The position numbers and the translations under genes were made by a program. Shown in pieces: positions 13,301 to 23,909 of a stretch of DNA of 64,000 nucleotides (its first letter is position 1; each line of letters begins with the position of its first letter). The stretch comes from Baylisascaris procyonis (Eukaryota > Nematoda > Chromadorea > Rhabditida > Ascarididae), in the NCBI GenBank assembly GCA_037389465.1, contig JAZARR010000159.1:992001-1056000 (forward strand), given 5' to 3'. Under the pieces are notes generated by a model. It saw nothing but the letters and a program-made list of their open reading frames with translations. It was not told the DNA's origin and made no database searches.

Positions 13301-16300
13301 GCTGCGCAAACCAATGTGAACTCTGACTTATTACCTATTCTTTTGGACAGAATAAATTCTGGCTTCTTAAACTGAACTACTTTCACAGAGCTCGTCTACT
13401 TTTGAAAAAGTAGATGACGCGAGTCTTTCATTCAAAGAAGCTTTCTGTGTAGATTTTCTATATTTTCCAACTCTCGATGGGGATGGTTACGTGAGAGAGC
13501 GAATTGCTTTTCCCCTATGTAGATGCCTTCTAAACGAAACCTGACATGCGTTACTAAACATCATTCACCGTCACACGCAAACAGATCATTCAGAGGAGGC
13601 AGGGGAAAAAAACAAACTGGGCCTAAATCCTATCTCAGATCAAATACGCAACTCCATCTAGCACAAAGCGCAAACGAAATGTTTCAGTGAGAAAACGCAG
13701 TGGCCTAAATTTTAGGCTAAAATCCATACAGATAAAATGAAAACCAAAAAATACTCAAGAATAAAATCCTGAACAACAGCTCGTCCATTAAAAAAAAGTA
13801 CAAAAAAGCCATTTCAACCACTGCATAAGCGTTCAAAACTGATAAAAGTTTTGGACATCACTCGCCGTAATAACAACGTGAGATATTTTTCAACAGTGTT
13901 CGATTATAAGAAGAGAATAAGGTCTCACCTCTTCTTTCTTTTTTGACTTCTTCGATTTGCTATCTGCGTTAGTTTTCTCTCCACCATTGTGCTCTATATC
14001 ATCTTTCTTGTTAATTCTGAAAGTATTTACCGAGAATTAAACGACTTAGAAAACATCGACCATCAAACACTTTCCACTCCACTGTATCACACAGGATGCA
14101 CTACGCTGCAGATTGCGCTTCGAAAGCCTCGCTTCATTTCCCATTTGAAAACGGTTTAAGCTGCACCGTAAGCTTGGGCGCGCGACCACAAATTGCAAGT
14201 GAAAATCAATGCACGATTTCAACTTTCGGATGAGAATCAGTGTGTGATTTCAACTTAGAATTGGGGAAAGGCTACCTTTTAATTTCAAGTTAGAGATGAC
14301 AGCGAGGTGAGGCCAATTTTCTGGACGGAAACCTGTTCGTGATGTCACCTGCTACAGAATTTTTTCTTTGTTCCGATTTTTGATGTTTTTCGTCTCACTT
14401 TTTACGCTGCCACAGCTTCCCTTCTATTTTTATGATCTCAGTCCGTGGTCCAACTGCAACTAGAAAGTATAACCTCCTCCTCCAATCAACTGGAAAGGTC
14501 ATGGTGCTGCGCAATAACAGGTGGTGACCAAGGGTACGCTCTGATCATCCATGACCATAATGACCATCGATCGCGAGGTAAAGCGAAATATTTATAAGTT
14601 GCTCATTCGTTTAACCCTATACAATGCGAATAAAAAACAAGATTTGCCACAAATACAGACATGAAATATGACAAGCAAACGAAGGAACTCTCGCTCTAAC
14701 TTCTTGAACCATCTTCTTCCTTGCCATGTAAAAACGTTAGAAACATCCAACTTTCAAACAATGGATTATCTCTTTGTCTGGGTCATCAGCTTTGGCTATC
14801 GCCAAGCGGATCGGGTGCTGCAAACAGCTTATTTCAGGGGCTAACCGTATGTCTTGGTCATTATTGCCAACGGATTATTTCAACCATTCTTTCAGTACTT
14901 GCCCATGGGTGTATTTGCTCTCTTAATGGTTCCTCACCGCATCCCTACCGGTCATTTTCGCGAAATAACCAATCTACCCATAAAACTGCAGCTCGCTGAA
15001 GATAACAATCGCTTTCCTTACTTTTCGAAGGAGCTGCCATCAACAAAGTTGTCGTCTATGCCAAGAGCAGCACGCATCCTGTCTCGATTTTGCATCGCTG
15101 CTCTCGCCCGTGCATGGCTATCCTTCGCATCCATCTCCGCTTCTATGTCCAGCTCACCAGATGCCACCTGAGTGAGTAAAAGCTTCCGATACTCGTTAAC
15201 CTTCCTTTCAATCTCTGCCTCGTCAAAACCCTGCAATAAATAACGTCAGCGCTGTAGATTCACGTTTGTGATAACAAACACACTTTACATCCTCAACACA
15301 CCAATAAACGTTCGCAATCTGACTACTTCCTTCGCCTCTCATCTTCAAAAATCGATACTTCGACCTCCCATGCATATAACTCAGAATGGAGAAACATTTA
15401 CTTTTGTTAAAAGATTAAATTAAAGCAAACGGAAAAAATCATCACACCATATATCCTAGCTCTCATGTATTGAACACATCAGCGCTTTGCTGTTCACCTG
15501 CAGAGATCCCCAATTCAAAACCGCTGTCACATGCGAGAACAGATCAGAAAGGAGCCTCAAAAAATAAAAACAAAAACTGCCTATCGAAGGATGATGCAGT
15601 GGAAAACAGCACTGGCGCAGCTTTCCTGTTCAAAGCGAAAAAGTCTGGAGAGTTGTGAAAAGGTGGCGAAAGCTAAATATGCACAGAAAGAATAATTAAA
15701 AGCGCATCAACAACAAAGTAGAGAATTTTTGAAAACGTCGTTTTGGACCCTGCAAAGCTATGAACAAATCAATGATTAAGAAACAAGGAAGACATAACAA
15801 AATACCAGTGGTAGTTTGCTTAGATTTTTGGAAAAGACCACGTTGTTCCTCAAATGCAGCGAACAAATCTTTGAGAAATAAAAAAAAACCGTGAATTGCA
15901 CTATACGAAACCAAAGCCGAATGCAGTAAGCGTTATTACTGACAAGTCTTTTGCTCCCCGTCCCAAATACACCGACATAGATCTGCATCATTTTATTCTT
16001 TCTTCTGATTTGCTGAGTTTTTCCGTACACAGGCTCTTTCGATTAGGCGCGATGGCATATTGAATGCGAACGTTGCCTGACCCTGCGAAATCCTCCTCCT
16101 ACGGTATGCACGGTATAAATCCAATAGCAATAACTTGCACAAAGGTGTACTAGAAGAAAGCTGTGCCAGAGGAACCTTAAAAACAGAAAAAATACCAAAC
16201 CTTATCCATTTCCTTACGTCGCATGGAACGCACGGTTGTTTCTTTACGTTAATTACGCCTAAATAAAAGCTCGAGTAACGCTGATCTCTCACAATGTAGA

Positions 16301-19300
16301 GAAGACCTATCAAAATGTATGATGGGGATATACCGGCATAACGGTTCAGTCGTGGAGGAAATAGATGATGTAAACACATGAGTGCTTACGAAGAAAAGGA
16401 AGGTGCAAAAAGCCCTAAACAGAGTCAAATATCTCCGCTTAAAACTTTCAACCTCATTCAAGAGTAGCACAAAGAGCAAGAAAAAACACTGTACCGCACA
16501 AGGGATAGGAAAACATAAATCATGAGAGATAAGTTTAATCAACGACTTTCTCACCTATGTTCACGTAGAGAATTAAAGTGAGAATTTGACGCAAAAATGT
16601 TTCGCTCACGCCTGCAATGTTGAAAAATGCATAAGCCTAGTTGATCAGAAACACATCGAACACATCAACACCATCAATAAAGACAGGCAGCAGCGCAGTT
16701 AAGAATGCCCCATTGTGCCCCACTTCTCCCTTGAATCCACTTAATCAGACGCAAAAAACCGGAAGTTTCGTTAGCGTATCATAACGATTCATAGTGCACA
16801 CCAAATCTTAAGCAGTCTCTCTCCAAACCCCGACAAGATGGTGCTGAACTAGATGACCCAGCGTTAGAACGAAAACACTACAGCATTACTGCAGAACTTC
16901 AGACGGAATTAGTGCAAACATGCAAACTCCTTGCCCAAACGTAACTAAAAACGATAAAACTTACATCAAAAATATGCCTATCTAACTGTTAAATAACGGA
17001 AGCTATCATATGAACGATTCCTTTTACTCATCAAGCTGCGATGTAAAGCAGCGATTTACCAATTTAAATGTCGCATAGAAAACGAAGCAACCAAAGAATT
17101 ACCGTTTATATAAAAGTTAGGAAAGATGGGCGGGGAGAAGGACGGGCCACTGCCTGCAAAACATTTAAGCGACAATTTCTGACTGTCATAACAGTAAATT
17201 ACTGAAAATCCTTCCACATAATCGAACAACAAATTATTCGCACTAACCCATAACGCAGTTAAAATGGAGACTAATCGAAGGCAACATCTCTTGTTCCACA
17301 AACACGTGCCGAACTCTCGCCCACTTTTGATTTTATCGTTAGCAGTTGCAGAAAACATTGTAATTCACGATAACAGTTGAGAAAGCCCAGTAAAGCTTAC
17401 GCAACAACAATCGTTTTTCCTTATAGTTCACGATTCTAGACGTGAATTTTTGAGGAAGATGACAATAAACCGAATTTGGAGTACTGAACTTCTGTCCCTA
17501 CCCTCACGTAAGTCACTTGGCAGTAACGAGCACAAACTGTCAATTGAACCCGACTTGCCGATCCCAGCACGCAAAAAAAAAAAATCCGACCACTGTTTAA
17601 TGAATACAAGCTAATACGAGGGGAAGGACGCGGTGATTCGTACGTGACGTGGAACAAAGCTGCATTTATAAGTCGCCTTAACTGCGCTGCACATTCCATA
17701 CCCTAACACGGTCACACTGACCCCAAAGGAAAATGGCACACTCTTAGCCAAACAACATGCTATAAACGCTAACCTTGTTCTCCATAAGCATCTCGAAATC
17801 GGCGCATTTCAGTTCGATTTGTCGTTTCTTCATGTGTTCCAGAAGCTCTGCGTTTGGCTGGCGGTTGAGTTCAGCTTCAGCCCTCTTTATATCAGCTTCA
17901 GAATTGTAGGCGATTCGCTGCTGAAATCATCTTTCTTTCAAGGCAACAATGAAACGCAAACAATTATCACGCTTTCAAACATTTATTTGTTGATCGAAGT
18001 AGTGTTACCTTCTGAAAAAAAAAGTGGAATCATGTTGGTATCGAACTCGAAGTATAAGCAGATGGCGCTAAGTAAGCATTGTGCACAAAACAAGTAGTAC
18101 AGTTAATCAGATTAAAGTTACTTCTTGCATACGTATTAACCTAACTCAAATCCATCAAAGGAAAAGAAAAAAGCAAAAGATTAATGATGGACTCAGCGAA
18201 CGACCTCAAGCAAAAAGGAAAAAAGCTCGTGCTCACGTCAGTAGAGGTTTTTTTAGGGCACTGAAGAATGTTAACTCATCCATCTTTCCAATGAATTTGC
18301 ACTGGGTTTTTCAGTTTCCCTTTTTAACACCACAAAGCGGAATACGTTATTGCCTCAGGCTCTAACGTCATCAGCTAAGCTAGCCTGACTCGAAAATTCA
18401 TTAAATCTATAATGCCCGCCCTATCAGTAGAAATCCGAGATGTAAATATACAAAAAAGAAAGAGCTGGAAAAGGCCAAAAGGAGAAAAGTCGATATTACA
18501 TGCAGCACTAGAAACTATTGGGCTATTTGTGTTGCACAGCTTAGAGCCTTCAAATAAGTATACGTATAATAGTAACTTTTGATCCACTCGAGTTGAATTC
18601 AGAAGCTGTGAAAAATGCAAGGAAATGAAAAGTATACCTCACATAGCAAGCAGCTAGTCGATTCATGGTGAGCAGGTGTTTTCTTGTGAAATCAATTGCG
18701 ACTGAGTGCAAAGTCTTTGATATTATTTCACAGGACGTTGTCTCAGGCTTAAAATTTTCAAGAGAAAAAAAACTGAAGTGTGTTTCGCGCCTATATCCCA
18801 ATTCGCCTTGAAGTCTTTTAAGATAGGATCAGTTTCACCTGCTGAAGAAATTTGCAGAAAAAAAGATTAAGGCGATATGTTAGCATCACTGAAATACTGA
18901 TGGAAAACCTCTGACAGATCTGAGACCAGAATTTCGTGTTTACGAAAGGCAGTTATAATGGAGGTTGAACTTCACTCACTTAACGAATCTGAGATATGCT
19001 ACCCATAAACCTAAAGCTTATTAAAGATGAAACCAATCTGGAAAACACATCAGCAATATCTTGTCATCTGAAAACGCCACAGCGTTTAAAAAAGAATATT
19101 TCTGGCACATTAGAAAGAACGTTTCATCCAGTATCCCTCATGGTATAATACCATTGTAGTCAATACACTGGCGAAACCTCTAATAGCGACAATGCTCATA
19201 AGACTTTAGGAGAATGATGCAGTTCAGTGAAAGGCATTCATCATCGTCACCGATGTACTATGCGAACATTACATTTCCACGTGATTTACTAATTCTGCGA

Positions 19301-20340
19301 GGAAAAATTTTCTAGAAAAAATGAAGAGCTGAAATACTGAAATGGGTAAATTGTATCAGTTGCTGCAATCCCGAGCAAAAAACATCGAAAACTAAATGAA
19401 AAGCTGTTATTTCATAAGTACATGATTTTTATCTCCTACAGTATTTACGACTGAGAAATACAACTAATTTTGATGCAACAGCTTAAACTTTATTTAATGA
19501 GCAAACGCATACCCGAAAATTCAATCTAAAAACTTTTCCTGTAAATTTGCAACAGTATATGAAGTCAATCCTATCGCCTCAGTTAAAAAAGCTCATCCCA
19601 GGAAAAGCCAAGGATCTTTACTTGCTGATGTTCAAGATACGGAGGCACTTGCATCTTGCAAAGCACGCCTTTCCCTTCCTTTCTCTTTCTTTGAAATTTG
19701 CTTCCGACACCCACATATTAGTTTCGAATTCCGGAGTGGGGCGCGAAAGGGGTCATAGGCGTACAATAATAACTTACTGAATTTCACACATGGATCTCTT
19801 GCGTGTGGCAAGGCTCACGTGAAGTAGCGCCTTTACCAAAAACCTGCGAAGTATTGAGCAAGATATGCTTAAGCGCTTACTTAGTACGCATTTACCGTTC
19901 ACATTTTCGATGTTGGAAAGAGAAAGTAGCAAGACTGATCCTATCTTTCACAAGCGAGATTTCACTCAGTAAATGAAAAAATAAACAAGTGTTTATTTTG
20001 ATCATAATGCTTCATTTCCAAATGCAAACACCTGAAATTGCTAGGAGTGAGTAGATTTGTGGAAAGTGGTGCAAAAACGTTGACATTACGACTGCTCACC
20101 CACAAAAAACAACGCCACATCCCATCCACACTAGCAACATCGATATTTCCTGCCAATCACTGCTATTGGCACCGAACTAAACGAAAAAATTCCAAAAAAC
20201 AGGATACATCCCCCATTGACGTTTCACAATGAACGAGGAATAAATCTTACCTTCGACAAGATCAAGCTGGCTCTGTTCGTCTGAACGTAACCATTCGTGC
20301 CTGAACCTCGAGCAGTTGGCAAACCAATACCGTTATACAT
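8110..20340 (-). CDS. rsr-2: SRm300/SRRM2-type serine/arginine matrix protein, RSR-2 orthologue
   Basis: Spliceosome-associated SR-related protein. Coding exons (minus strand): 20340-20251, 17920-17774, 15230-15022, 14016-13929, 13183-12924, 12076-11939, 11162-11038, 10325-8110. They sum to 3273 nt, in phase throughout (about 1090 aa plus stop). The N-terminus [20 protein letters not shown] is the hallmark start of SRRM2/Cwc21 proteins. Exons 2-3 hold the cwf21 module, and [12 protein letters not shown] matches the family block after it. Exon 4 is Lys-rich and exon 5 is a poly-Ser/Asp stretch. Exons 6-8 are Arg/Ser-rich, residues 353-1090 being one exon. Family knowledge: this protein contacts the catalytic spliceosome through cwf21 and acts in the nucleus. 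The start is fixed by homology and by a TTTTCAG site 8 nt upstream. It is much longer than C. elegans RSR-2 as I recall it. Confidence 0.94.
11038..11162 (-). CDS. rsr-2: rsr-2 coding exon 7 (AAG 3' splice site)
   Basis: Encodes [20 protein letters not shown] and then [18 protein letters not shown]. The only acceptor that keeps the frame open is CTTTTTTTTAAG, a non-CAG/TAG site. The CAG about 30 nt upstream would bring in a stop. The donor is TG|GTATAT, phase 1. Confidence 0.8.
11939..12076 (-). CDS. rsr-2: rsr-2 coding exon 6
   Basis: Acceptor TTTTTGCAG; encodes an Arg/Ser/Glu stretch with [20 protein letters not shown]. The donor is CG|GTCAGT, phase 2. Composition matches the flanking RS exons. 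Confidence 0.85.
12924..13183 (-). CDS. rsr-2: rsr-2 coding exon 5 (poly-Ser/Asp tract)
   Basis: Begins [16 protein letters not shown] after ATTGCAGCAG, a second NAGNAG acceptor in this gene. A Ser-rich tract with Asp/Glu ([17 protein letters not shown]) follows, a likely CK2-type phosphorylation zone (inference). It ends AAAG|GTTACA in phase 2. The donor is weak but needed by the frame. Confidence 0.82.
13929..14016 (-). CDS. rsr-2: rsr-2 coding exon 4 (Lys-rich linker)
   Basis: Short exon (88 nt) after TTTCAG, ending AG|GTGAGA. It encodes a basic/acidic linker ending [11 protein letters not shown]. Phase 2 in and phase 0 out join it exactly to its neighbours. Confidence 0.85.
15022..15230 (-). 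CDS. rsr-2: rsr-2 coding exon 3 (end of cwf21 module)
   Basis: Starts [19 protein letters not shown] after TTGCAG and ends in phase 2 at GTAAGG. It carries [20 protein letters not shown] and then [10 protein letters not shown], the conserved segment that follows cwf21 in metazoan SRRM2 proteins. Confidence 0.93.
17774..17920 (-). CDS. rsr-2: rsr-2 coding exon 2 (start of cwf21 module)
   Basis: Forty-nine codons, phase 0 to 0. Residues include [20 protein letters not shown] and [11 protein letters not shown], matching the helical cwf21 domain of SRRM2 (human 'KRPNPDILDHERKRRVELRC'). The acceptor is TTTCAGCAG, a NAGNAG pair that could drop or keep one Gln codon. The donor is AAG|GTTAGC. Confidence 0.92.
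20251..20340 (-). CDS. rsr-2: rsr-2 coding exon 1
   Basis: Thirty codons starting with the invariant [18 protein letters not shown] block and ending at LILSK in phase 0. The donor is AAG|GTAAGA. The following intron is about 2.3 kb. Confidence 0.93.
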
Positions 20341-20360
20341 TGTGAGCCCTGAAAATAAAG
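20341..20360 (-). promoter_or_regulatory. rsr-2: Likely trans-splice acceptor of rsr-2
   Basis: On the minus strand TTTATTTTCAG is followed by an 8-nt leader (GGCTCACA) and then the ATG. A consensus nematode 3' splice site this close to the start, with no upstream coding exon found, fits spliced-leader addition. A non-coding cis-spliced first exon is the alternative. Confidence 0.6.
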
Positions 20361-21630
20361 CTACTTAACGTGAGTTTAATTTCACATGAGCACCGAAAAT
20401 TTCCTGAAAGACTACTGTCCCGCTGCCATCAGCTCGCCATGTGACAGAACAACCTACTGAGAATGGCATCAAAAACTCCGCAAAGCCAACCCGACAGGTT
20501 CTTGAATCCAATGAACAAATATCACGTGCACACTTCCATTATTAATCACGCGCACCACAGCCCACAACAGAAAACTTCAAAGAATCCGAATGCACTATAT
20601 GCATAAACACTGCAACAAGGAAGGAAGAAAACCACTTACAAGTTCAACGAAATATAAATGAGTTAACAATATTTTATCACCCATTTTGTGGTCAGTATTT
20701 GAACCACGCATCATCAATCACTAAATTTTCAACGAATTTTGCGAGTTCATGCGTTCCGTACACTTTCTGCAAACTTCCTTGTATCACTGTTCGACTACCC
20801 ACTACAACTCCTGCAACACCTCGCCAAGCAAGCATGAATCATGTTGCAGGATTTAGCCGGAATCGAGGAATGGTACTTCAAATATCGTAACTTTTCGATT
20901 GTGAGAAAGTATGGCCAAATTCTAGAAAACATTTTTTGCCTCTCACTTCGTCGATTTTGGCGTCAAACGACAGAACTCGATGAGCTATCACCTTCTAAGC
21001 ACTCTAATCTCATAAACGTTTCGGCTATCATTAGACATTTCAAATTTTTTTTCTTCCAGGGCCGACGTGAGAACTACATTTGGGACTTTTGCAATCCGTT
21101 TACTAACTGGAGCAGACTTCCTTACCGAATTTCATTTCTAAAAAATTTTGAAGGTCAATAACAGAATGATCATGATATTAAAGGCAAAATGAGGATTTAC
21201 GGTAGAATGGAACTGAAATTCTCATTTCTATGAGCAATCGTTGAAAGGTTTCTGAAGGATGTTTTAATGTGATAGTGCATCAAAGATGTGGCGTAGGAAG
21301 TGCAACAAGAAATGAGGGAAAGGTCACCATAAAAAGCTCGTGAACACATATCAAAACACATTAAACGCACCCTTATATATCGGCAAGCACAATGGGGCAC
21401 TCTTGCAAACGCTTAACCTCTAAGCAGTAGACCGAAAGCTGAACTTTGCATTGCTTTATCGGAGAAAAGGTTTGCTTCCTCCGTCTAGAAACAAGATAAG
21501 TAATACAAGAAGACGTGCACATGCCTTAATACGACATGGATCTTCATAAAGGACAGAACAACAGCCTGGTAATGGAAGCTGATATCCTGGGAATTTTCAC
21601 AGGTGTGGGATAAACCAGATGAGGTTTTGA
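20360..21630. other. 5' flank of rsr-2
   Basis: Probably contains the rsr-2 promoter. No conserved coding sequence, RNA gene or clear repeat was seen on either strand. Confidence 0.4.
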
Positions 21631-21634
21631 AGAA

Positions 21635-22097
21635 ATGAGTAAGTCACATGTAGAAACACGTAAAAAAAGGAAAATTAGGTACTGTAAGTGCTGTAATGCG
21701 TTTCTTTCCCAATCCAACTCTTCTGAAAATGCCAAATGCATGTGTTGTCATTGCCGGTCGCCCCAAATGAAAGAATTGCGGATATTGGAACTGATGAACA
21801 AATTTCACAACTGGAACACTTGAAAAGACATCGCAAATTACCGAATGTTTCCAGATGCACTCAACGTTTGGCTTACTTCCGAAGTAACTGGTAACTCTAA
21901 GATCGCAACCTGTGATGCAACGAAATGGACAGAAGAGGCTCATGTACTACAATCAAAGTCACCTTGTTAATGCTATTGCAAGTGTAACCCTCAACGCATC
22001 TATTCCACCGAAGATACGAAAACAGAGATTAAAAGAAAAGCAGGTGAAAGAAATAAGTGAACGAAAAGCAAGTAGAATAAATAGATGGAAAACGTGA
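21635..22097 (+). other. Orphan Cys-rich and basic ORFs
   Basis: Two short + frames in a row. The first (21635-21823, 62 aa) has clustered cysteines (YCKCCN ... KCMCCHCRS), a zinc-knuckle-like spacing. The second (21912-22097) ends in a strongly basic helix (IPPKIRKQRLKEKQVKEI). They could be one degenerate or spliced gene, or a transposon DNA-binding remnant. I recognise no family, and no intron consensus joins them convincingly. Confidence 0.25.
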
Positions 22098-22639
22098 GAG
22101 GAAAAACGGTTTTGTAATTTTGTTCATCAGAAAAAAACCCCATAAACTACCGATAAACAGTACAACTCGCAATAATAAATTCCTACTTTTTCGCTTATCG
22201 GACCACTCTCACAATCTTTTAACAAAAGGATCGTGTTCTTGGTTTAGCCAGATTTGAAGCAAACAAATTTTTTATCCTTAAGTGCCAACGACATTTTCGG
22301 ATGTTAACGAATTTACTCGAAGAGCTGGCAGAGGCAGACACCCACCGCTGCAGACTGCACCGACGTAATTTCGTTGCTCTGTTAAGTTTGAGTTGAATCC
22401 AGCGCTAGCTTCATTTCAGAGCCAACCAAAATGAGTCACGCACAGTCACGGTTGGGAAACCGCTTTTAACTCAGCTACGGCCTAGGCCAGGATCGGACGA
22501 ACATATGATTTTTCATAAAGTTGTGTGAGGTTAAACCTGACCTCGGTTCCGACCGCAATCGAAGTTAACTCAGATTATACTTCAGTGCTTTACGAATCTA
22601 TACTACTTTCATGCTTAACCAAACATAAGCATAGACACA

Positions 22640-22743
22640 ATGACGTCAGTAAGCCCTTTGGTGGAGCAAATTAAAGAAAGCCATGCGCAAGAAACACTAA
22701 AACAGCACGCGGAAATACGACAGTGGATAAAAGCAGAATGCAG
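22640..22743 (+). CDS. Possible first coding exon, unknown gene
   Basis: ATG followed by 34 polar, helix-prone codons (MTSVSPLVEQIKESHAQETL, then KQHAEIRQWIKAECR), ending at a good donor CAG|GTATGC in phase 2. The codon content looks protein-like, unlike the surrounding DNA. No downstream partner exon could be identified. A 100-aa + frame at 23288-23590 (MNTVEHLLAAERLSKC...) is nearby but does not join in phase through an obvious acceptor. Confidence 0.3.
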
Positions 22744-23287
22744 GTATGCGAGGAGCAAGCGGCCATTAACGTCGGTCCTGACTTCAACCAGTCAAGCACC
22801 CATCGATCTAGGCTTCCACTTTTCCATGTGCTATCATTTTACAGACTAAGTGCGCAAATTCGACTACGTTCCTTCTCCCTACCTCTCCCTCCTTCCCCTT
22901 CCCACTTCTGCGGGCAGCCTGTAGTCGCTTCAGTAAGAAATGTATCTCTATCGCCATCTTTATGGCCTATTTAGCGAAACAACCACAACTTACTCGACAT
23001 CTCTCCCACACCGTTCCCAAGTTTCCTCTTATTCCAAACAACCATTTAAAAAACCAACCACATCTAACCCCAACTCCTACACAAAACACCGCAACAGTAA
23101 CACTGCAAACACGTCGCAAATGACGCAAAAAGCGCAGCCTGAACAAACGAAACAAACCACACGCAAACCTTTGCGCGTGCGCTCTACAGCACAGTTACGA
23201 AATCGCAAAGAATTTCGTTTTAAGACAGTTAATAAGATGTTGCAACGCTATATCTGAACTGTTGATACCCCTCTACGCGTTCAAAAC

Positions 23288-23590
23288 ATGAACACGGTAG
23301 AACATCTCCTCGCTGCGGAACGGCTAAGCAAATGTTATTTTTATAGCGAGATTGTAGCACGAGTAATGGAATGCAATGAGATTTTAACGCTACATAAGAG
23401 ACGATTATGGAAGATTTCGAGTGGCTGCATCAGCATCGAAAAAAGGAGTTATGGGCACTTATTTGTGAACATTTTACATCCGGTTGAATCAGAGAAAAAA
23501 GACTTTGTAATAGAAATATACGAATTGCTGCTTCGGCTGAAATATGAATGCATTGCAGCTTTTGTTCTATTGTTTACTGACAGTTTATAA
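23288..23590 (+). CDS. Hypothetical ORF, 100 aa
   Basis: Open frame with mixed composition (MNTVEHLLAAERLSK... EKKDFVIEIYELLLRL). It has no recognisable domain and no TTTTCAG close to the ATG. It may be an exon of an unrecognised gene or chance. Confidence 0.2.
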   Translation: MNTVEHLLAAERLSKCYFYSEIVARVMECNEILTLHKRRLWKISSGCISIEKRSYGHLFVNILHPVESEKKDFVIEIYELLLRLKYECIAAFVLLFTDSL

Positions 23591-23660
23591 AACTAACTGA
23601 TTTACCGGGCTCGTTCATAAAAGCGAATTTGCTACGATCCCTCCAAGCTCGATTTTCTAG

Positions 23661-23835
23661 CTATTTGTCGTTAATTCCCTGAGTTGTGTTGACACTCATT
23701 GCCTCAAAAGTAAAGAGTCCAAGTAATCCTGGATCCCGATAATCGAGGGGCCTCAAAATCGCTTGTCCTAAGGTAATCAGGGTCTTCCTATACTCGGGCT
23801 TCAGAAAATCGAGATTTTCTGGATTTCGGAGGTAC
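23661..23835 (-). repeat. Possible pogo/Tigger-like transposon end
   Basis: On the minus strand, blocks such as CTCGATTTTCTG and CCTCGATTATCGGGATCC recur at about 45-50 bp spacing. A perfect 9-bp inverted repeat (CAGAAAATC-GA-GATTTTCTG) lies at 23802-23821. Repeated TCGATTATC-like boxes near the ends are typical of pogo/Tigger DNA transposons. No transposase was found, so this would be a solo end or a MITE. Confidence 0.3.
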
Positions 23836-23909
23836 CTATTTGGTATCTTTTTTTTTTTTTGATTGACAAAAATACTTTTGAGTGCTTTCCTCATTCGCGA
23901 TCGCAAAAA

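Noticed and set aside
22940..23257. 105-codon + ORF with Thr/Asn/Pro-rich sequence
   Set aside because: Also strand-skewed A/C-rich DNA. The basic C-terminal part is suggestive, but there is no supporting signal.
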